Positions 16,285 through 25,085 of a stretch of 64,000 bases of DNA are shown piece after piece. The stretch's first letter is position 1. Every line of letters starts with the position of its first letter. Source of the DNA: Kitasatospora sp. MAA4 (GTDB lineage: Bacteria > Actinomycetota > Actinomycetes > Streptomycetales > Streptomycetaceae); the NCBI RefSeq assembly GCF_029893355.1, contig NZ_JARZAI010000011.1, forward strand, positions 124,001-188,000. The letters are read 5' to 3'. Made by a program: the position numbers and the translations under genes. The notes below the pieces were generated by a model. That model did no database searches. It saw only the letters and a list, made by a program, of their open reading frames with translations, and was not told the DNA's origin.

Positions 16285-16747
16285 GTGCTGCTCAACTACC
16301 GGCCGTGGGACGGGTTACGGGCGGGCCTGCGGCGGTCTGTCCCGAGCGCGGAATGTCACCCGAACCGGTGAGCGGCGCCCGGGTCGGGAACTCCGCGGGG
16401 GGATGGCGCAGCATGGCGCGGCGGCTGGCGTGGGAATGGCGCGCAACCTGGCGTACGCCCGGTGTTCCGGCGGTGTCGGGGTGGCGTTCGGCAGCTCGCG
16501 GACGGCGGGCGCAACGGGGGCGCACGGAAGCATTTTTGAGGGCGCGCATGGGGAACGGGTCGTCCGCATGGGTATCCCGATGGTGTTGTTGATCGCTAAC
16601 CTGGCCTCAAGTTCCTGCACTGGCCGGGTAGTCGGCGCGCCGCGAGTCTGCCGGACAACGGACTTCGGACGACAGGCGGTCGGCACCAGAGCAGCAGAAT
16701 CGACGCCCGACGGCCGGCAGCCGGCGGGCGCTGGGGAGGCGAAGCCC
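16285..16747. promoter_or_regulatory. Divergent intergenic region
   Basis: This 463-base stretch between divergent genes should hold both promoters. A plus-strand candidate is around 16584-16606 (TTGTTG, then GCTAAC), but the spacing is poor. No gene or clear operator is seen. GGGGAGGCGAAG at 16733-16744 is the ribosome binding site of the following gene. Confidence 0.35.
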
Positions 16748-18124
16748 ATGGCCGCGAGACCACTCGTCGCACGACAGCCCAACGAGCGTCTGCAGTCGCT
16801 GATCCAGGAGGCGAGCTGCTCCAACGCGGGACTCGCCCGCCGGGTCAACCTCTGCGGAGCCGAACACGGGCTCGACCTGCGCTATGACAAGACCTCGGTC
16901 GCGCGCTGGCTGCGCGGCCAGCAACCGCGCGGCCAGGCGCCGTCGGTGATCGCCGAGGCGCTCGGCCGCAAGCTCGGCCGGGGCGTGACGGTCGACGAGA
17001 TCGGCATGGCCGACGGCAAGAACCTCACCTCGGGCGTCGGACTCCAGTTCGCCGCCACGCTGAGCGGAGCGCTCGAACAGGTCTGCGAGCTCTGGCGCAG
17101 CGACGTCAGCCGCCGCGACTTCCTGAACGGCGCCACGGTGGCGGCCTCCGCGCTGGTGGAGCCCAGCCGGGACTGGCTGATCACCCCGCCCGACCCGGTG
17201 GTGGCCCGCACCGGCGGCCCGCGGGTGGGCCTGTCGGACGTCGCGGCGATCCGGGCGACCACCGAGATGCTGGTCGACCTCGACCACCGGTTCGGCAGCG
17301 GGCACGTCCGCCCGGTGGTGGTGCACTACCTGAACAGCGTGGTCTCTGGGCTGCTCAGCGGCGGCTACCGGGAGGAGACCGGGCGTCAGCTGTTCGCGGC
17401 GGTGGCCCGGTTGACCGAGCTGGCCGGCTACATGGCGGTGGACACCGGGCAGCCCGGCCTCGCCCAGCGCTACTACATCCAGGCGCTGCGCCTCGCCCAG
17501 GCGGCCGACGACCGCGGCTACGGCGGGTACGTGCTGGCGGCCTCGATGAGCCACCTGGCGGCCACCCTCGGCAACCCGCGCGAGATCGCCCAACTCGCCC
17601 GCGCCGCCCAGGAGGGCGCCCGCTCGGTGGCCACCCCGACGGCGATGGCGATGTTCTACGCCGCCGAGGCGCGCGGTCACGCGCTGCTCGGCGACGCGCG
17701 CTCCTGCGAGCTGGTCGCGGCGCGGGCCATGGAGGCGATGGAGCAGCGCAAGCCCGAGGACGACCCGGACTGGATCGTGCACTTCGACGAGGCCTATCTG
17801 GCCGACGAGTTGGCGCACTGCTACCGCGACCTCGAACAGGGCAGGCAGGCCGAGCGGCAGGCCCGGATCGCCCTGGACCTGCACCCGGTGACCCGGGTCC
17901 GGCGCCGGGCGGTGGACCTGGTGCTGCTCGCCACCGCGCAGTTGCAGCAGCGCGAGATCGAGCGGGCCTGCGAGACGGGGGCGCAGGCGGTCCGGCTGCT
18001 GAACGGGCTGCGCTCGAACCGCGGGGTGGAGTACCTGGACGAGTTCCGGCGCCGGCTGGAGCCCTACCGGGACCACCGGGTGGTCCGCGAGTTCCAGCAG
18101 CGGGCGGACGCGGAGGCGGCGTAA
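16748..18124 (+). CDS. HTH/TPR transcriptional regulator, Streptomyces type
   Basis: The 458-residue protein starts at ATG 16748. The N-terminal 90 residues resemble an HTH fold (N-A-G-L-A-R-R-V-N, then T-S-V-A-R-W-L-R-G-Q-Q-P-R-G) typical of Streptomyces regulators, with a R-R-D-F-L-N-G-A-T-V-A-A-S-A-L linker. The rest is helical TPR-like repeats, including A-R-L-T-E-L-A-G-Y-M-A-V-D-T-G-Q-P-G-L-A-Q-R-Y-Y and H-A-L-L-G-D. Relatives include developmental and antibiotic regulators, but I cannot name the orthologue. The longer frame upstream into 15647 is non-coding. No ligand or target is evident. Confidence 0.85.
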   Translation: MAARPLVARQPNERLQSLIQEASCSNAGLARRVNLCGAEHGLDLRYDKTSVARWLRGQQPRGQAPSVIAEALGRKLGRGVTVDEIGMADGKNLTSGVGLQFAATLSGALEQVCELWRSDVSRRDFLNGATVAASALVEPSRDWLITPPDPVVARTGGPRVGLSDVAAIRATTEMLVDLDHRFGSGHVRPVVVHYLNSVVSGLLSGGYREETGRQLFAAVARLTELAGYMAVDTGQPGLAQRYYIQALRLAQAADDRGYGGYVLAASMSHLAATLGNPREIAQLARAAQEGARSVATPTAMAMFYAAEARGHALLGDARSCELVAARAMEAMEQRKPEDDPDWIVHFDEAYLADELAHCYRDLEQGRQAERQARIALDLHPVTRVRRRAVDLVLLATAQLQQREIERACETGAQAVRLLNGLRSNRGVEYLDEFRRRLEPYRDHRVVREFQQRADAEAA

Positions 18125-18437
18125 GCGGCCAACTACTGCACGAGCGGCTACTGAGCGTGGGCTGGTGGTCCCACGGGTCGCGGAGGTTGACTGCTTGTCG
18201 ACCACTGCGACCAGGGGAACACCCGCCCGCGTAGTCACCCGTATCGGTGAACCGGTAGCGTGGGCCGGACGTTCCGAAGAAACCAGCAGCAGTGGTCCGC
18301 CGTCACAGCGAGCGCGCGGAAGAACCGAGGAAGGCCCGGGTGCGGATACCGGAGAGACAGGGCAGGCGGCGCAATGCCGCTCAGTCGTCCCTGGCTGTCC
18401 TGGTGTGCCCGCGGCCGTGCACAGGTGAGGAATCGCG
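18125..18437. other. Intergenic region before the low-complexity membrane protein
   Basis: This 313-base stretch has no gene. TAGCGT at 18256-18261 looks like a Streptomyces -10 element, but no matching -35 is obvious. GTGAGG near 18425 would be the ribosome binding site for the TTG start at 18438. Confidence 0.35.
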
Positions 18438-19679
18438 TTGAGCCAGCGCCGCTCGTATCCCAATTCCGGTGACTTCAACCTGGACGATCTGTTCCGGCCG
18501 GAACCGGCGTCGGGAGAGCCCCAGACCCCGACCCCGCCGCCGTTCGCCCCGCCGGGCGCTGCGGGGGCGCCCGAGTACTACAGCCAGGGGGCGGGCGTCC
18601 CAGGCGCCCAGCCCGGGGCCGGCGCGCCGTGGGGCGAGCAGCCCGCGGCGTACGGCGGCGGCGCGGGGGCCGTCCCCGAGCCTGCGCCGGAGACCCAGTA
18701 CCTGCCGCCGTACCCGACCAGCGATCCCGGCACCCATGGTGGCGGGCAGCCCTTCGGTGAGCCGCAGCAGTCCCAGCAGCCGTCGTACGGCGGGCAGCAG
18801 TCCTTCGGCGGCCAGTCCTTCGGGGGCCAGCAGTCCTACGACTCGCAGCCGTCCTACGGCGGCCAGCAGGGCTTCGGCGAGCAGCCGCCGCCGGCACCCC
18901 CGCAGCAGCCCCAGCAGCCCACGTACGGGGGCCAGCAGTCCCCGTACGGGCAGCAGCCGTCCTACGGCGGCCAGCAGCCCTTCGTCGACCAGACCGCGCA
19001 GCTGGGCCGGTTCCCGCGCCAGGGCGCCGAGGCCGAGCGCGGACGTCCCTCCCGCAAGGTGGTCATCGGCGCGGTGGTGGCGGCCTGCGCGCTCGGCGGC
19101 ATCCTGGTCGGCGTGCTGGCCAGCGGCGGCGGCAGCAGCAGTGCCGCGACCGGCCCGGCCGCCGGCAGCAGCCCGAAGACGAGCGCGAGCAAGGCGTCCG
19201 GCTCGGGCAGCCCCTCCGCGCTGACCCCGGCGGCAACCGCCCAGGCGCAGGCGCTCTCCACGCTGCTCGGCACGGCCAACGCCAGCCGGCAGGCGGTGAT
19301 CGGGGCGGTCGCGTCGATCAAGACCTGCGACAAGCTGCCGGACGATCAGACGGCGCTCACTCAGGCCGCCGCCCAGCGCCGCCAGTTGCTGGCGAGCCTG
19401 GCCACCCTCAAGGTGGACAAGCTGCCGACCGGTCAGCAGCTGGTCGACCAGTTGAACCAGGCCTGGCAGGCCTCGGCGAGCGCGGACGACGCGTACGCCG
19501 CCTGGGCCGGCGACCTGGTGGCGGCCTGCGACCCGACCAAGCCGCAGGACGACCCCCACCGCACGGCGGGTGACCAGGCGAGCGGCACGGCGAGCACCGC
19601 GAAGAAGCAGGCCTCCACGCTCTGGAACGCGATCGCGAGCCAGGCCGGCCTGCAGTCGCTGGGCGACACCCAGCTGTAG
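18438..19679 (+). CDS. Single-pass membrane protein with Q/G/Y/P-rich cytoplasmic tail
   Basis: The 413-residue protein starts at TTG 18438. Residues 1-190 are low complexity: a proline-rich part, then repeated S-Y-G-G-Q-Q and S-F-G-G-Q motifs (about 105-180). A basic stretch precedes one transmembrane segment, K-V-V-I-G-A-V-V-A-A-C-A-L-G-G-I-L-V-G-V-L-A. A Ser/Ala-rich linker then leads to a helical extracytoplasmic domain of about 150 residues with two cysteines (K-T-C-D-K and A-A-C-D-P). I do not recognise a named function. The tail resembles cytoplasmic tails of actinobacterial membrane proteins that scaffold or are phosphorylated. It is followed by a tandem repeat and a strong terminator. 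Confidence 0.8.
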   Translation: MSQRRSYPNSGDFNLDDLFRPEPASGEPQTPTPPPFAPPGAAGAPEYYSQGAGVPGAQPGAGAPWGEQPAAYGGGAGAVPEPAPETQYLPPYPTSDPGTHGGGQPFGEPQQSQQPSYGGQQSFGGQSFGGQQSYDSQPSYGGQQGFGEQPPPAPPQQPQQPTYGGQQSPYGQQPSYGGQQPFVDQTAQLGRFPRQGAEAERGRPSRKVVIGAVVAACALGGILVGVLASGGGSSSAATGPAAGSSPKTSASKASGSGSPSALTPAATAQAQALSTLLGTANASRQAVIGAVASIKTCDKLPDDQTALTQAAAQRRQLLASLATLKVDKLPTGQQLVDQLNQAWQASASADDAYAAWAGDLVAACDPTKPQDDPHRTAGDQASGTASTAKKQASTLWNAIASQAGLQSLGDTQL

Positions 19680-19711
19680 CAACACCCAGCTGTAGCGACA
19701 CCCAGCTGTAG
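19664..19711 (+). repeat. Three tandem 16-bp repeats across a stop codon
   Basis: The unit CGACACCCAGCTGTAG occurs at 19664-19679, 19680-19695 (one change) and 19696-19711. The first unit contains the last codons and TAG stop of the preceding gene; because 16 is not a multiple of 3, each copy shifts frame. Confidence 0.95.
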
Positions 19712-19721
19712 AGCCTCGAAC

Positions 19722-19762
19722 ACGACAGCGCGCCGCCTCCCGAAGAGGCGGCGCGCTGTCGT
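19722..19762. terminator. Bidirectional terminator between convergent genes
   Basis: A perfect 18-bp stem (19722-19739 with 19745-19762) with a 5-base loop lies between the stops at 19679 (+) and 19774 (-). Confidence 0.9.
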
Positions 19763-19773
19763 TGTGAGGGCTG

Positions 19774-21045
19774 CTACGAGCCGGCCGGGGGCTTGCCGCC
19801 GGTCAGCACCCAGCGGACGTCCACGAAGCCCGGCTGCTGCGCGACCAGCCGGCCGCCCTGCACCTGCTGGAAGGTGACCGAGGTGTTCACCATCCGCGGC
19901 GCACTGGGGCTCGCCAGCATGTTGGTGAGTCCCCAGGCCAGCGGCGGGGTGGCGCCGCCGGTGGTGAACTGGTCGCCGCTGTCCAGCTCGCCGCGCAGCG
20001 CCTTCGCCGTCACCGGCTTGCCGGCCAGCTTGTCGACCGCCTGCTGGAAGACCTGGTAGGCGACCCAGGTGGTCTGCACGCCCGGGTCCGCGTCGTCGAT
20101 CTGGGCCTCCCCGATCGCGTACTTCTGCAGCGTGGTCCGCAGCGTGTCCCAGGTGTGGGCCGCCTCCGGCGGGTACCAGCCGGTCACGTAGGCGCCGCCG
20201 AGCGGGCCGCCGTCGCCGCCGGTGGTGTCCACCACCGACTGCTGGACGCTGCCGATCACCGAGGCCAGCCGGGTGTCGGTGTGCGGCATCCGGCGCAGCG
20301 AGTCCAGCAGCGTCTGGGTGGGCACCGGGCTGAGCGCGGCGGTGACGCAGTTGCCGGCCTGGTCGCCGCCGATCGCCTTGCCGGCCGTCCCGGTGTAGTC
20401 GGTGGACTTCTCCTGGGCCGGGACGTCCAGCAGCTTGACGCCGGCCGGCTTGAGCGCGCCGGCGAGCTCGCCGACCAGGCCGTCCCCGGCGGGGGTGTCG
20501 GGGCGGATCAGCGAGACGGTACGGCAGCCCGCCGCGACCAGCTGAAGCCCGCTGCCCGCGACCAGGGCGGGCAGGCCGCCGTCCACGGGGTAGGAGACCG
20601 GGCTGGTGAACTCGGGGGCGGAGAGGCCGTAGCCGCCGAGGTAGGGGATGCCGGCGCTCTCCAGCGCGGGCATGAAGTTGTCGCCGTACTGGCTGTAGGA
20701 GCCGATCACCGCGACCACGTTGGCGTCCACTGCCTCCTTGGCGCACTCCGTGGCGCCGTCGGCGGTGTTGTGCTCGTTGCAGGTCAGGACCCGGATCCTG
20801 TGGCCGTCCAGGCCGCCCTGGTCGTCGATGCCGCGGCCGATCGCCTGGGCCAGCGCGGTCATGCCGGGGCGGTCGGCCGCACCGGTGTCGGACGGGGACC
20901 AGGTCATCACCGTGAGCTCCCCCTGCCCGCTGGCGGCGTCCGCCGGGCCGCCGCAGGCGGAGGTCGCCAGTAACGCCGGAAGCAGCACGGCTGCGGCGCC
21001 GAGCGCCGTGGCTGTGCGGTGATGGTGGCGCGGTTTGAGCGTCAT
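19774..21045 (-). CDS. ABC-transporter substrate-binding lipoprotein (branched-chain amino-acid type)
   Basis: The 423-residue protein starts at ATG 21045 with a strong GGAGGGAAGG site. The N terminus is basic, then hydrophobic, ending in a lipobox L-A-T-S-A-C, so it is lipid-anchored outside the membrane. The mature part follows the type I periplasmic fold of Leu/Ile/Val-binding proteins: D-x-Q-G-G-L-D-G-H-R-I near residue 70, V-V-A-V-I-G-S-Y-S and G-I-P-Y-L-G-G, then the second lobe. No permease or ATPase gene is adjacent, so it is an orphan binding protein or sensor; the ligand is unknown. Confidence 0.88.
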   Translation of the reverse strand: MTLKPRHHHRTATALGAAAVLLPALLATSACGGPADAASGQGELTVMTWSPSDTGAADRPGMTALAQAIGRGIDDQGGLDGHRIRVLTCNEHNTADGATECAKEAVDANVVAVIGSYSQYGDNFMPALESAGIPYLGGYGLSAPEFTSPVSYPVDGGLPALVAGSGLQLVAAGCRTVSLIRPDTPAGDGLVGELAGALKPAGVKLLDVPAQEKSTDYTGTAGKAIGGDQAGNCVTAALSPVPTQTLLDSLRRMPHTDTRLASVIGSVQQSVVDTTGGDGGPLGGAYVTGWYPPEAAHTWDTLRTTLQKYAIGEAQIDDADPGVQTTWVAYQVFQQAVDKLAGKPVTAKALRGELDSGDQFTTGGATPPLAWGLTNMLASPSAPRMVNTSVTFQQVQGGRLVAQQPGFVDVRWVLTGGKPPAGS

Positions 21046-21302
21046 CTCGGCCTTCCCTCCCCGGCTGCGCTCCCCGGTGGCGCCAGCCAAGACTCCAGCC
21101 TTGACGCGGTGCGGCAAGGCTGGAGGGCCGTCAGGCGAACGGCGGACCAACGGGTCGGGAACTCCAGGTGTGGACGCGTGTAGAGCCGTGTGTAGAACGC
21201 ACACGCGACGGGAACGTACGATCCTTTGCCATGGCGTTCAGCACAGAATCCTCGGACAGGTCTGCTCGAAACCCTTCTCGTACGGGGCGCCGCTCCAGCA
21301 CG

Positions 21303-21749
21303 ATGGGCGGCATGCCGCTCAACGATCTGCCCTGGTGGCGCTGGCGCGCCCGGTTGCGCTCAGCCCTGCACATGCTCGCCGACCCGGTCTTCCAGCACGA
21401 CTACTGGGTGGCCGGCCGGGACGGCTACGGTGACGTCACCGACGCGGTCTACCGGCTCGTCGAGGACAGCTGGCTGGACCGCTGGTCGGCCGAGAAGTAC
21501 ATCGGCACGGTCGTCCGGGACGCGGCCGAGGCCGCGCTGGTCGACGCGGCGGTGCTGCGGGTGCTGCGGATCCTGCACGAGGTGGGGGCGGACGCACCGG
21601 CGGCCACCTATCTCGCGCACCCCGACTGGCCCGATGCGGTCCGCGCCGCCGCCGACGCGCACCACCTGCTGGCGGTCAACGACGGCGAGGACCCGCAGGC
21701 CCCGCCGCGCTCGCTGGAGGTGCTGCGGATCCTCACCCAGATCGTCTGA
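21303..21749 (+). CDS. Conserved hypothetical actinobacterial protein
   Basis: About 148 residues with the motif P-L-N-D-L-P-W-W-R-W-R at the start, followed by S-A-L-H-M-L-A-D-P-V-F-Q and G-Y-G-D-V-T-D-A-V-Y-R-L-V-E-D. No domain of known function is recognised; it looks cytoplasmic and helical. Starts 21231, 21303 and 21312 are in frame. Bases 21231-21300 have much lower third-position GC than the rest, so one of the two later ATGs is preferred. A possible -10, TACGAT, lies at 21218-21223. Confidence 0.75.
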   Translation: MGGMPLNDLPWWRWRARLRSALHMLADPVFQHDYWVAGRDGYGDVTDAVYRLVEDSWLDRWSAEKYIGTVVRDAAEAALVDAAVLRVLRILHEVGADAPAATYLAHPDWPDAVRAAADAHHLLAVNDGEDPQAPPRSLEVLRILTQIV

Positions 21750-21815
21750 GCGGCGGGGTGTCCGGGGGTTGACATCGCGGTGAAGGCGGGGTCCGCCTTG
21801 TGGCAGGCTTGGCCA

Positions 21816-22697
21816 ATGTCAATGCAGCAGACCCCGGTGGAGCCCACCCAGTACGTGCTGACCCTGTCCTGCCCGGACAAGCAGGGGATCGTCCACGCGG
21901 TCTCCAGCTATCTCTTCATGACCGGCTGCAACATCATCGACAGCCAGCAGTTCGGCGACCGCGACAGTGACAGCGGCCTGTTCTTCATGCGGGTGCACTT
22001 CTCGGCCGAGCAGCCGGTCAGCATCGACAAGCTGCGGGCCAGCTTCGCCGCCATCGGGGCCTCGTTCCGGATGGAGTGGGCGATCCACCCCAGCGCGGAG
22101 CGGATGCGGGTGGTGCTGATGGTCAGCAAGTTCGGGCACTGCCTGAACGACCTGCTGTTCCGCACCCGGATCGGCGCGCTGCCGGTGGAGATCGCGGCGG
22201 TGGTCTCCAACCACGACGACTTCGCCGAACTCACCGAGTCCTACGGCGTCCCGTTCGTGCACCTGCCGGTCACCCGGGAGACCAAGGCGCAGGCCGAGCA
22301 GCAGCTGCTCGACCTGGTCGAGGCGGAGCGGGTGGAGCTGGTGGTGCTGGCGCGCTACATGCAGGTGCTCTCGGACACCCTGTGCAAGGCGCTGTCCGGC
22401 CGGGTGATCAACATCCACCACTCGTTCCTGCCGAGCTTCAAGGGCGCCAAGCCGTACCACCAGGCGCACGCCCGGGGCGTGAAGCTGATCGGCGCGACCG
22501 CGCACTACGTCACGGCGGACCTGGACGAGGGGCCGATCATCGAGCAGGAGGTCGCCCGGGTGACGCACGACGTGTCGCCGGACCAGCTGGTCGCGCTGGG
22601 CCGGGACGTCGAGTGCCAGGCGCTCGCCCGTGCGGTGAAGTGGCACAGCGAGCACCGGGTGCTGCTGAACGGGACGCGCACCGTCGTCTTCACGTAG
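21816..22697 (+). CDS. purU: Formyltetrahydrofolate deformylase
   Basis: The 293-residue protein has the PurU layout: an N-terminal ACT domain (T-L-S-C-P-D-K-Q-G-I-V-H-A-V), then a formyltransferase-fold domain with catalytic N-I-H-H-S-F-L-P-S-F and G-A-T-A-H-Y-V-T-A-D-L-D-E-G-P-I-I. It hydrolyses 10-formyltetrahydrofolate to formate and tetrahydrofolate, balancing one-carbon pools. ATG 21816 gives the usual family length. It converges on the anti-sigma gene with 4 bases between stops. Confidence 0.95.
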   Translation: MSMQQTPVEPTQYVLTLSCPDKQGIVHAVSSYLFMTGCNIIDSQQFGDRDSDSGLFFMRVHFSAEQPVSIDKLRASFAAIGASFRMEWAIHPSAERMRVVLMVSKFGHCLNDLLFRTRIGALPVEIAAVVSNHDDFAELTESYGVPFVHLPVTRETKAQAEQQLLDLVEAERVELVVLARYMQVLSDTLCKALSGRVINIHHSFLPSFKGAKPYHQAHARGVKLIGATAHYVTADLDEGPIIEQEVARVTHDVSPDQLVALGRDVECQALARAVKWHSEHRVLLNGTRTVVFT

Positions 22698-22701
22698 AGC
22701 T

Positions 22702-23832
22702 CTACGGCCGCGACAGCAGCGGCACCGCCGTGAGCACCTCGCGGATGGCGGCCCGGTCGCCGTACTCGCCGACCGGGAGCCGGTCCGGATCGCGGTGGGC
22801 GGCCGCGAGCTGGCAGAACTCGATGCCGTCCATCACCAGTTCGGCGACGGGCTCGGCGTCCGGTTCGGGCTCCGGGTGGCGTTCGGCGTCCAGCGGGATC
22901 AGCCACTCGCCGGCCGCCGGACCCTCGATCACCAGCTTCAGCAGCCGGGCCGCCGGTCGCGGTCGGCCCGCGGTGCCGGCGTACGCGGCCGTCCGCAGCC
23001 CGGCCAGGACGGTCGGCAGCATCCGGGCGGCCAGGTCCACCATCTGCCTCAGGTGCTGCGGGGCGGGACCGGCGTACGGGTAGTCGACGGCCCGCGCGAC
23101 GTCCTCGCCGTGGATCCAGCACTCGAAGGCGCGGTCGACGAAGGCGTCCCGGACCGGCAGCTCGGCGCCGGGGCCGTAGCGCACCAGGCCCGCGCTGTCC
23201 GGCTGCACGGTGCGGATGACCGCCAGGCTCTGCTGGCGCCAGAGCGTGCGGACGGTGTCGGGGCTCAGGCCGGCGCGGGAGTCGGCCAGCCGGTCGCTGC
23301 GCTCCACCAGGTGGCCCCAGGGCTCGTACGAGGACCGGGCCTGCGCGGGCACCCGGGCGAGTATCTCCGTCGCACTCGGCTCGACCGGGTCGGGCAGGCC
23401 GAGCGTGGCGGCCAGCAGGCCGTCCACTGCCGCCAGATGGCAGACCACCTCGGCCGGGTTGCGCCGCAGCACCCCGCCGTGCCACGGCAGTTCGACCGTC
23501 TCCTGCCACTCGGACCGGCCCAGGTCGCGCAGCAGGGCGTCCAGCTTGGCCGTCTCGGCGGCGTACGGTCCGACCCATGGCGCCAGCGGAAGTTCGGGTG
23601 CCCGGCGGGACAGGCAGAAGTCCAGGACCTGCTGGCGCAGTCCGTCCGGGCGGTCCAGCGGATCGTCGGGGGCGAGCCGCCCGGCGGCGTGCCGCAGCCG
23701 GGCGCCCTCCTCGGCGCAGTCGGGGCACGCGTCGAAGTGGCGTTCCAGCTCGGCCGCTTCGTCGGTGGGGCAGGCCCGCAGGGCCCAGGCGCCGAGCAGG
23801 CCGCGCAGTGCCTCGTGTTCCAGCTCCGTCAT
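22702..23832 (-). CDS. Zinc-finger anti-sigma factor fused to a maleylpyruvate isomerase-like (DinB-fold) domain
   Basis: This encodes about 376 residues. The N terminus carries an H-x3-C-x2-C zinc motif (H-F-D-A-C-P-D-C) like the ZAS domain of RsrA-type anti-sigma factors. The rest resembles the mycothiol-dependent maleylpyruvate isomerase N-terminal domain: V-C-H-L-A-A-V-D-G-L-L-A early and F-E-C-W-I-H-G-E-D-V-A-R-A later. The upstream sigma gene stop overlaps this start (TGATG at 23834-23830), so the two proteins are made together. Likely role: hold the sigma factor inactive and respond to thiol or redox state; this is inference. GTG 23835 is an alternative start. Confidence 0.82.
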   Translation of the reverse strand: MTELEHEALRGLLGAWALRACPTDEAAELERHFDACPDCAEEGARLRHAAGRLAPDDPLDRPDGLRQQVLDFCLSRRAPELPLAPWVGPYAAETAKLDALLRDLGRSEWQETVELPWHGGVLRRNPAEVVCHLAAVDGLLAATLGLPDPVEPSATEILARVPAQARSSYEPWGHLVERSDRLADSRAGLSPDTVRTLWRQQSLAVIRTVQPDSAGLVRYGPGAELPVRDAFVDRAFECWIHGEDVARAVDYPYAGPAPQHLRQMVDLAARMLPTVLAGLRTAAYAGTAGRPRPAARLLKLVIEGPAAGEWLIPLDAERHPEPEPDAEPVAELVMDGIEFCQLAAAHRDPDRLPVGEYGDRAAIREVLTAVPLLSRP

Positions 23833-24329
23833 CACGAGCCGAACTCCAGTTCCGATGCCAGCAGTTGCAGGCCGAGCCGGAGCCGCTGCTTGGCGACCTG
23901 CTCGCTGATGCCCAACTGACGGGCGGTCTCCTGATACGTCCGACCGTCGGACCAGGCGGTTTCGATGGTCTGCCGCAGGGTGGGCGGCAGTGCGGCGACC
24001 ACGTACTGCACCTGGGCGGCGGCCACCCGGTCGCTGATCTCCTCGGCGTCCAGGGCAGTGCGGCGCAGCCGTTGGACGGCACGCTGGTGGGTGAGTTCGC
24101 CGATCCAGGAGCGCAGCGAGCGCTCGGCCGGGTCGAACTCCTCCGGATGCGCCCAGAGATGGCCGAAGACCTCCCGGGTGAGCTGGGCCGCCGCCGTCTC
24201 GTCCGCCAGGATGCGGCCGGCCAGGCCGTGCACCAGCGGGGACAGTTGGTCGTACAGCTCGCCGAGGGCGGACTCCTCACCCCGGGCCAGCCGGGAGCGC
24301 ATCTGCTGGTCCCAGTCGGGGGCGGTCAT
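23832..24329 (-). CDS. ECF-type RNA polymerase sigma factor
   Basis: The 165-residue protein starts at ATG 24329 with a GTGGAG site. Region 2 is E-S-A-L-G-E-L-Y-D-Q-L-S-P-L-V onward (residues about 20-85). Region 4 has the helix-turn-helix G-R-T-Y-Q-E-T-A-R-Q-L-G-I-S-E-Q-V-A-K-Q-R-L. The length fits ECF sigma factors. It is translationally coupled to the zinc anti-sigma gene, so an envelope or redox stress response is plausible. Target promoters are not identifiable here. Confidence 0.9.
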   Translation of the reverse strand: MTAPDWDQQMRSRLARGEESALGELYDQLSPLVHGLAGRILADETAAAQLTREVFGHLWAHPEEFDPAERSLRSWIGELTHQRAVQRLRRTALDAEEISDRVAAAQVQYVVAALPPTLRQTIETAWSDGRTYQETARQLGISEQVAKQRLRLGLQLLASELEFGS

Positions 24330-24650
24330 GGCTCCACGGTATAGCGGGGCGCCGCGGCTCGGAGGCGATTCATACGAAGAGCGGTCAAGGCCGTTCGAGC
24401 GCAGTGGACATATGTCGTACGGGTGGTTCGTCGCGTGGCCGCCCGCGTGTGGCAGGCCGGGAGCGGTACTTTCGTCACGCCCGTGCGAAGCTCGCCGAGG
24501 TGAGCAGGACAGTATGCACCGGCTTGTCCTCCGATCGCTGGAATATGCCCGAAGCACGTGCCGCACTGGTCCCCCCGGATCATCCTGGGCCGTATTGGTG
24601 CCGAAGCCATGACAGTCCGACCGGTAGATCGTCTCGCGGGTGGTGGAGCG
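24330..24650. promoter_or_regulatory. Divergent intergenic region with GACATATGTC palindrome
   Basis: This 321-base stretch lies between the sigma factor and the HATPase gene. It contains the perfect 10-bp palindrome GACATATGTC at 24407-24416. It is AT-richer than its neighbours, consistent with promoters in both directions. No gene is supported. Confidence 0.4.
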
Positions 24651-25085
24651 GTGCAGGTGCTTCAGGTACAGCTGGCAGTGTCGGCCGATCCCGCCGAGGT
24701 CGGCCGGGCCCGACGATGGGTGAGAACGAGGCTGCTCGCCTGCGGACTCGACGCGAACGCGCCGTTCGCCGAGACGCTGGTGCTGGTGGTCTCCGAGCTG
24801 GTGACCAACGCGGTGGTGCACACAGGCTGCCCCGCCGTGCTGCGGCTGGTCTGGCCGGAGGGCCCCGGGCCGCTGCGGGTCGAGGTGGCGGACGCGAGCT
24901 GCGCCGCCCCGGCGCCGCGCCGCGCGAGCGGTGAGGCCGTCAACGGCCGCGGCCTGGAGCTGGTCGAGCTGCTCTGCGAGCGCTGGGGCTGGTATCCGGA
25001 CGGCTCGGGCAAGCGGGTCTGGTGCGAGCTGGACTGCGGCGAGCCCGGCGCGCCGGCCTGCGACCGCGGGGTGCTGACGGCCTGA
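24651..25085 (+). CDS. ATP-binding anti-sigma-regulatory-like protein (HATPase_c_2)
   Basis: About 144 residues with a GHKL-type ATPase fold: N-box V-S-E-L-V-T-N-A-V-V-H, a D-A-S block in place of the usual D-x-G, and G-R-G-L-E-L-V. Streptomyces has many such SpoIIAB/RsbW-like proteins that bind sigma factors or anti-anti-sigma proteins. The start is uncertain: GTG 24651, GTG 24657 (GGTGGAG upstream) and ATG 24609 are in frame. The first 14 codons from 24609 have atypical wobble GC, so a later start is preferred. Confidence 0.82.
   Translation: MQVLQVQLAVSADPAEVGRARRWVRTRLLACGLDANAPFAETLVLVVSELVTNAVVHTGCPAVLRLVWPEGPGPLRVEVADASCAAPAPRRASGEAVNGRGLELVELLCERWGWYPDGSGKRVWCELDCGEPGAPACDRGVLTA

Noticed and set aside
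23047..23600. Plus-strand frames across the anti-sigma gene
   Set aside because: They mirror the strong coding frame on the other strand and carry no motifs.
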